A DNA stretch of 6,229 nucleotides from Hyphomicrobiales bacterium (GTDB lineage: Bacteria; Pseudomonadota; Alphaproteobacteria; Micropepsales; Micropepsaceae), in contig JAFIHO010000006.1 in NCBI GenBank assembly GCA_017849395.1, positions 1-6,229 of the forward strand, given 5' to 3'. Position 1 is the first letter of the stretch. Every line of letters starts with the position of its first letter. This document shows, piece by piece, positions 5,709 to 6,229 of this stretch. Position numbers and translations under genes: made by a program. The notes beneath the pieces are model-generated. The model was not told the DNA's origin. It saw only the letters and a program-made list of their open reading frames with translations, and searched no databases.

Positions 5709-6229
5709 GTCCACCCTGTTCAACCCCAGCTGGCTGCTCGCCCTGGGCCAGGTGCTGATGATCGACATCGTGCTGGCGGGGGACAATGCCGTGGTGATCG
5801 GCATGGCTGCTGCGCGAGTTCCGCACCAGATGCGGCGCAAGGTGATCCTGCTGGGGCTGGCGGTGGCGGTGATCCTGCGCATCGGGCTGGCGGTGGTGGC
5901 GCAGGAATTGCTCGCCATCATTGGCCTGACCTTGGCGGGCGGCATCCTGCTGCTGTGGGTATGCTGGCGCTTCTGGCGCGATATTTCGGCGGAGAAAAAC
6001 GACGCGGTCGCCGACATAGATCCGGGCACATCGCTGAAAAAGGCAATTACACAGATCGTGCTGGCCGATGTGTCCATGTCGCTGGACAATGTGCTGGCGG
6101 TGGCAGGCGCGGCGCGCGATCATCGCGATGTGCTGATCGCCGGCCTGCTGCTGTCGGTGGCGCTGATGGGCGCGGCGGCCAATGTGATCGCGCGGCTTTT
6201 GGAGCGGTGGCGCTGGATCAGCTATGTCG
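5701..6229 (+). CDS. TerC/YjbE-family integral membrane protein, C-terminus beyond the window
   Basis: This membrane protein belongs to the TerC superfamily, whose characterised members (for example Alx and the Bacillus TerC proteins) act in manganese export. The 176 visible codons start at GTG 5701, eight bases inside trmL in another frame, with AGGA seven bases upstream. The repeat signatures are D-I-V-L-A-G-D-N-A-V-V-I-G-M (22-35) and Q-I-V-L-A-D-V-S-M-S-L-D-N-V-L-A-V-A-G (118-136). These are two related halves with membrane-embedded aspartates D22, D28, D123 and D129 that probably handle the metal ion. Hydrophobic segments lie at about 11-36, 48-68, 70-91 and 143-163, with a charged loop at about 93-115. 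The best subgroup match is the YjbE type. The reading frame is open to the last base, so the remaining helices lie outside. Substrate specificity is inferred from the family only. Confidence 0.9.
   Translation, partial: MLESTLFNPSWLLALGQVLMIDIVLAGDNAVVIGMAAARVPHQMRRKVILLGLAVAVILRIGLAVVAQELLAIIGLTLAGGILLLWVCWRFWRDISAEKNDAVADIDPGTSLKKAITQIVLADVSMSLDNVLAVAGAARDHRDVLIAGLLLSVALMGAAANVIARLLERWRWISYV

Noticed and set aside
5205..6089. Minus-strand open frame (294 codons) opposite trmL and the TerC-family gene
   Set aside because: The plus-strand frames carry clear SPOUT and TerC motifs; the antisense product is low-complexity and has no domain.
1..6229. Search for a phage-defence system, mobile element, CRISPR array, RNA gene or novel multi-gene system
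   Set aside because: Every coding stretch is assigned to a well-known core family and only one gap exceeds 110 bp. No transposase, integrase, terminal repeats, tRNA-like folds or repeat-spacer pattern was seen.

Overview
The window looks like ordinary chromosomal DNA from a GC-rich alphaproteobacterium. The evidence is the Rieske-cytochrome b-cytochrome c1 gene order with separate b and c1 genes, alphaproteobacterial-type bc1 subunits, and the adjacent mtnP-apt-mtnA salvage cluster. The order or genus cannot be fixed from the sequence alone. All genes are densely packed, with similar base composition, and there is no mobile element, CRISPR array, tRNA, rRNA or sign of recent transfer.

Layout on the minus strand, read right to left. 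petA (Rieske, 5020-4451), petB (cytochrome b, 4437-3181) and petC (cytochrome c1, 3184-2363) form the complete cytochrome bc1 operon, with 13 bp and then a stop/start overlap between genes. A perfect 11-bp GC-rich hairpin (2313-2339) lies 23 bp past the petC stop and probably ends this operon. A second minus-strand cluster follows: mtnP (methylthioadenosine phosphorylase, 2257-1382), apt (adenine phosphoribosyltransferase, start at 1379 or 1385, end 852), a YibF-like glutathione S-transferase with a TTG start (773-171), and the first 52 codons of a divergent mtnA-like gene (158 to the left edge).

Layout on the plus strand. After a 202-bp divergent intergenic region (5021-5222), trmL (tRNA Cm34/Um34 2'-O-methyltransferase, 5223-5708) is followed by an 8-bp-overlapping TerC/YjbE-family membrane protein gene (5701 to the right edge, truncated).

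How the genes work together. The bc1 complex oxidises quinol and reduces a c-type cytochrome while moving protons. The salvage cluster is biochemically coherent: MtnP splits methylthioadenosine, a by-product of polyamine and other S-adenosylmethionine-consuming pathways, into adenine and methylthioribose-1-phosphate; Apt recaptures the adenine as AMP; MtnA isomerises the sugar phosphate. The embedded glutathione S-transferase is the unexplained member. No undescribed system was found. The points most worth a second look are the glutathione S-transferase inside the salvage cluster, the diverged MtnA N-terminus, and repeats in the petA/trmL divergent region.
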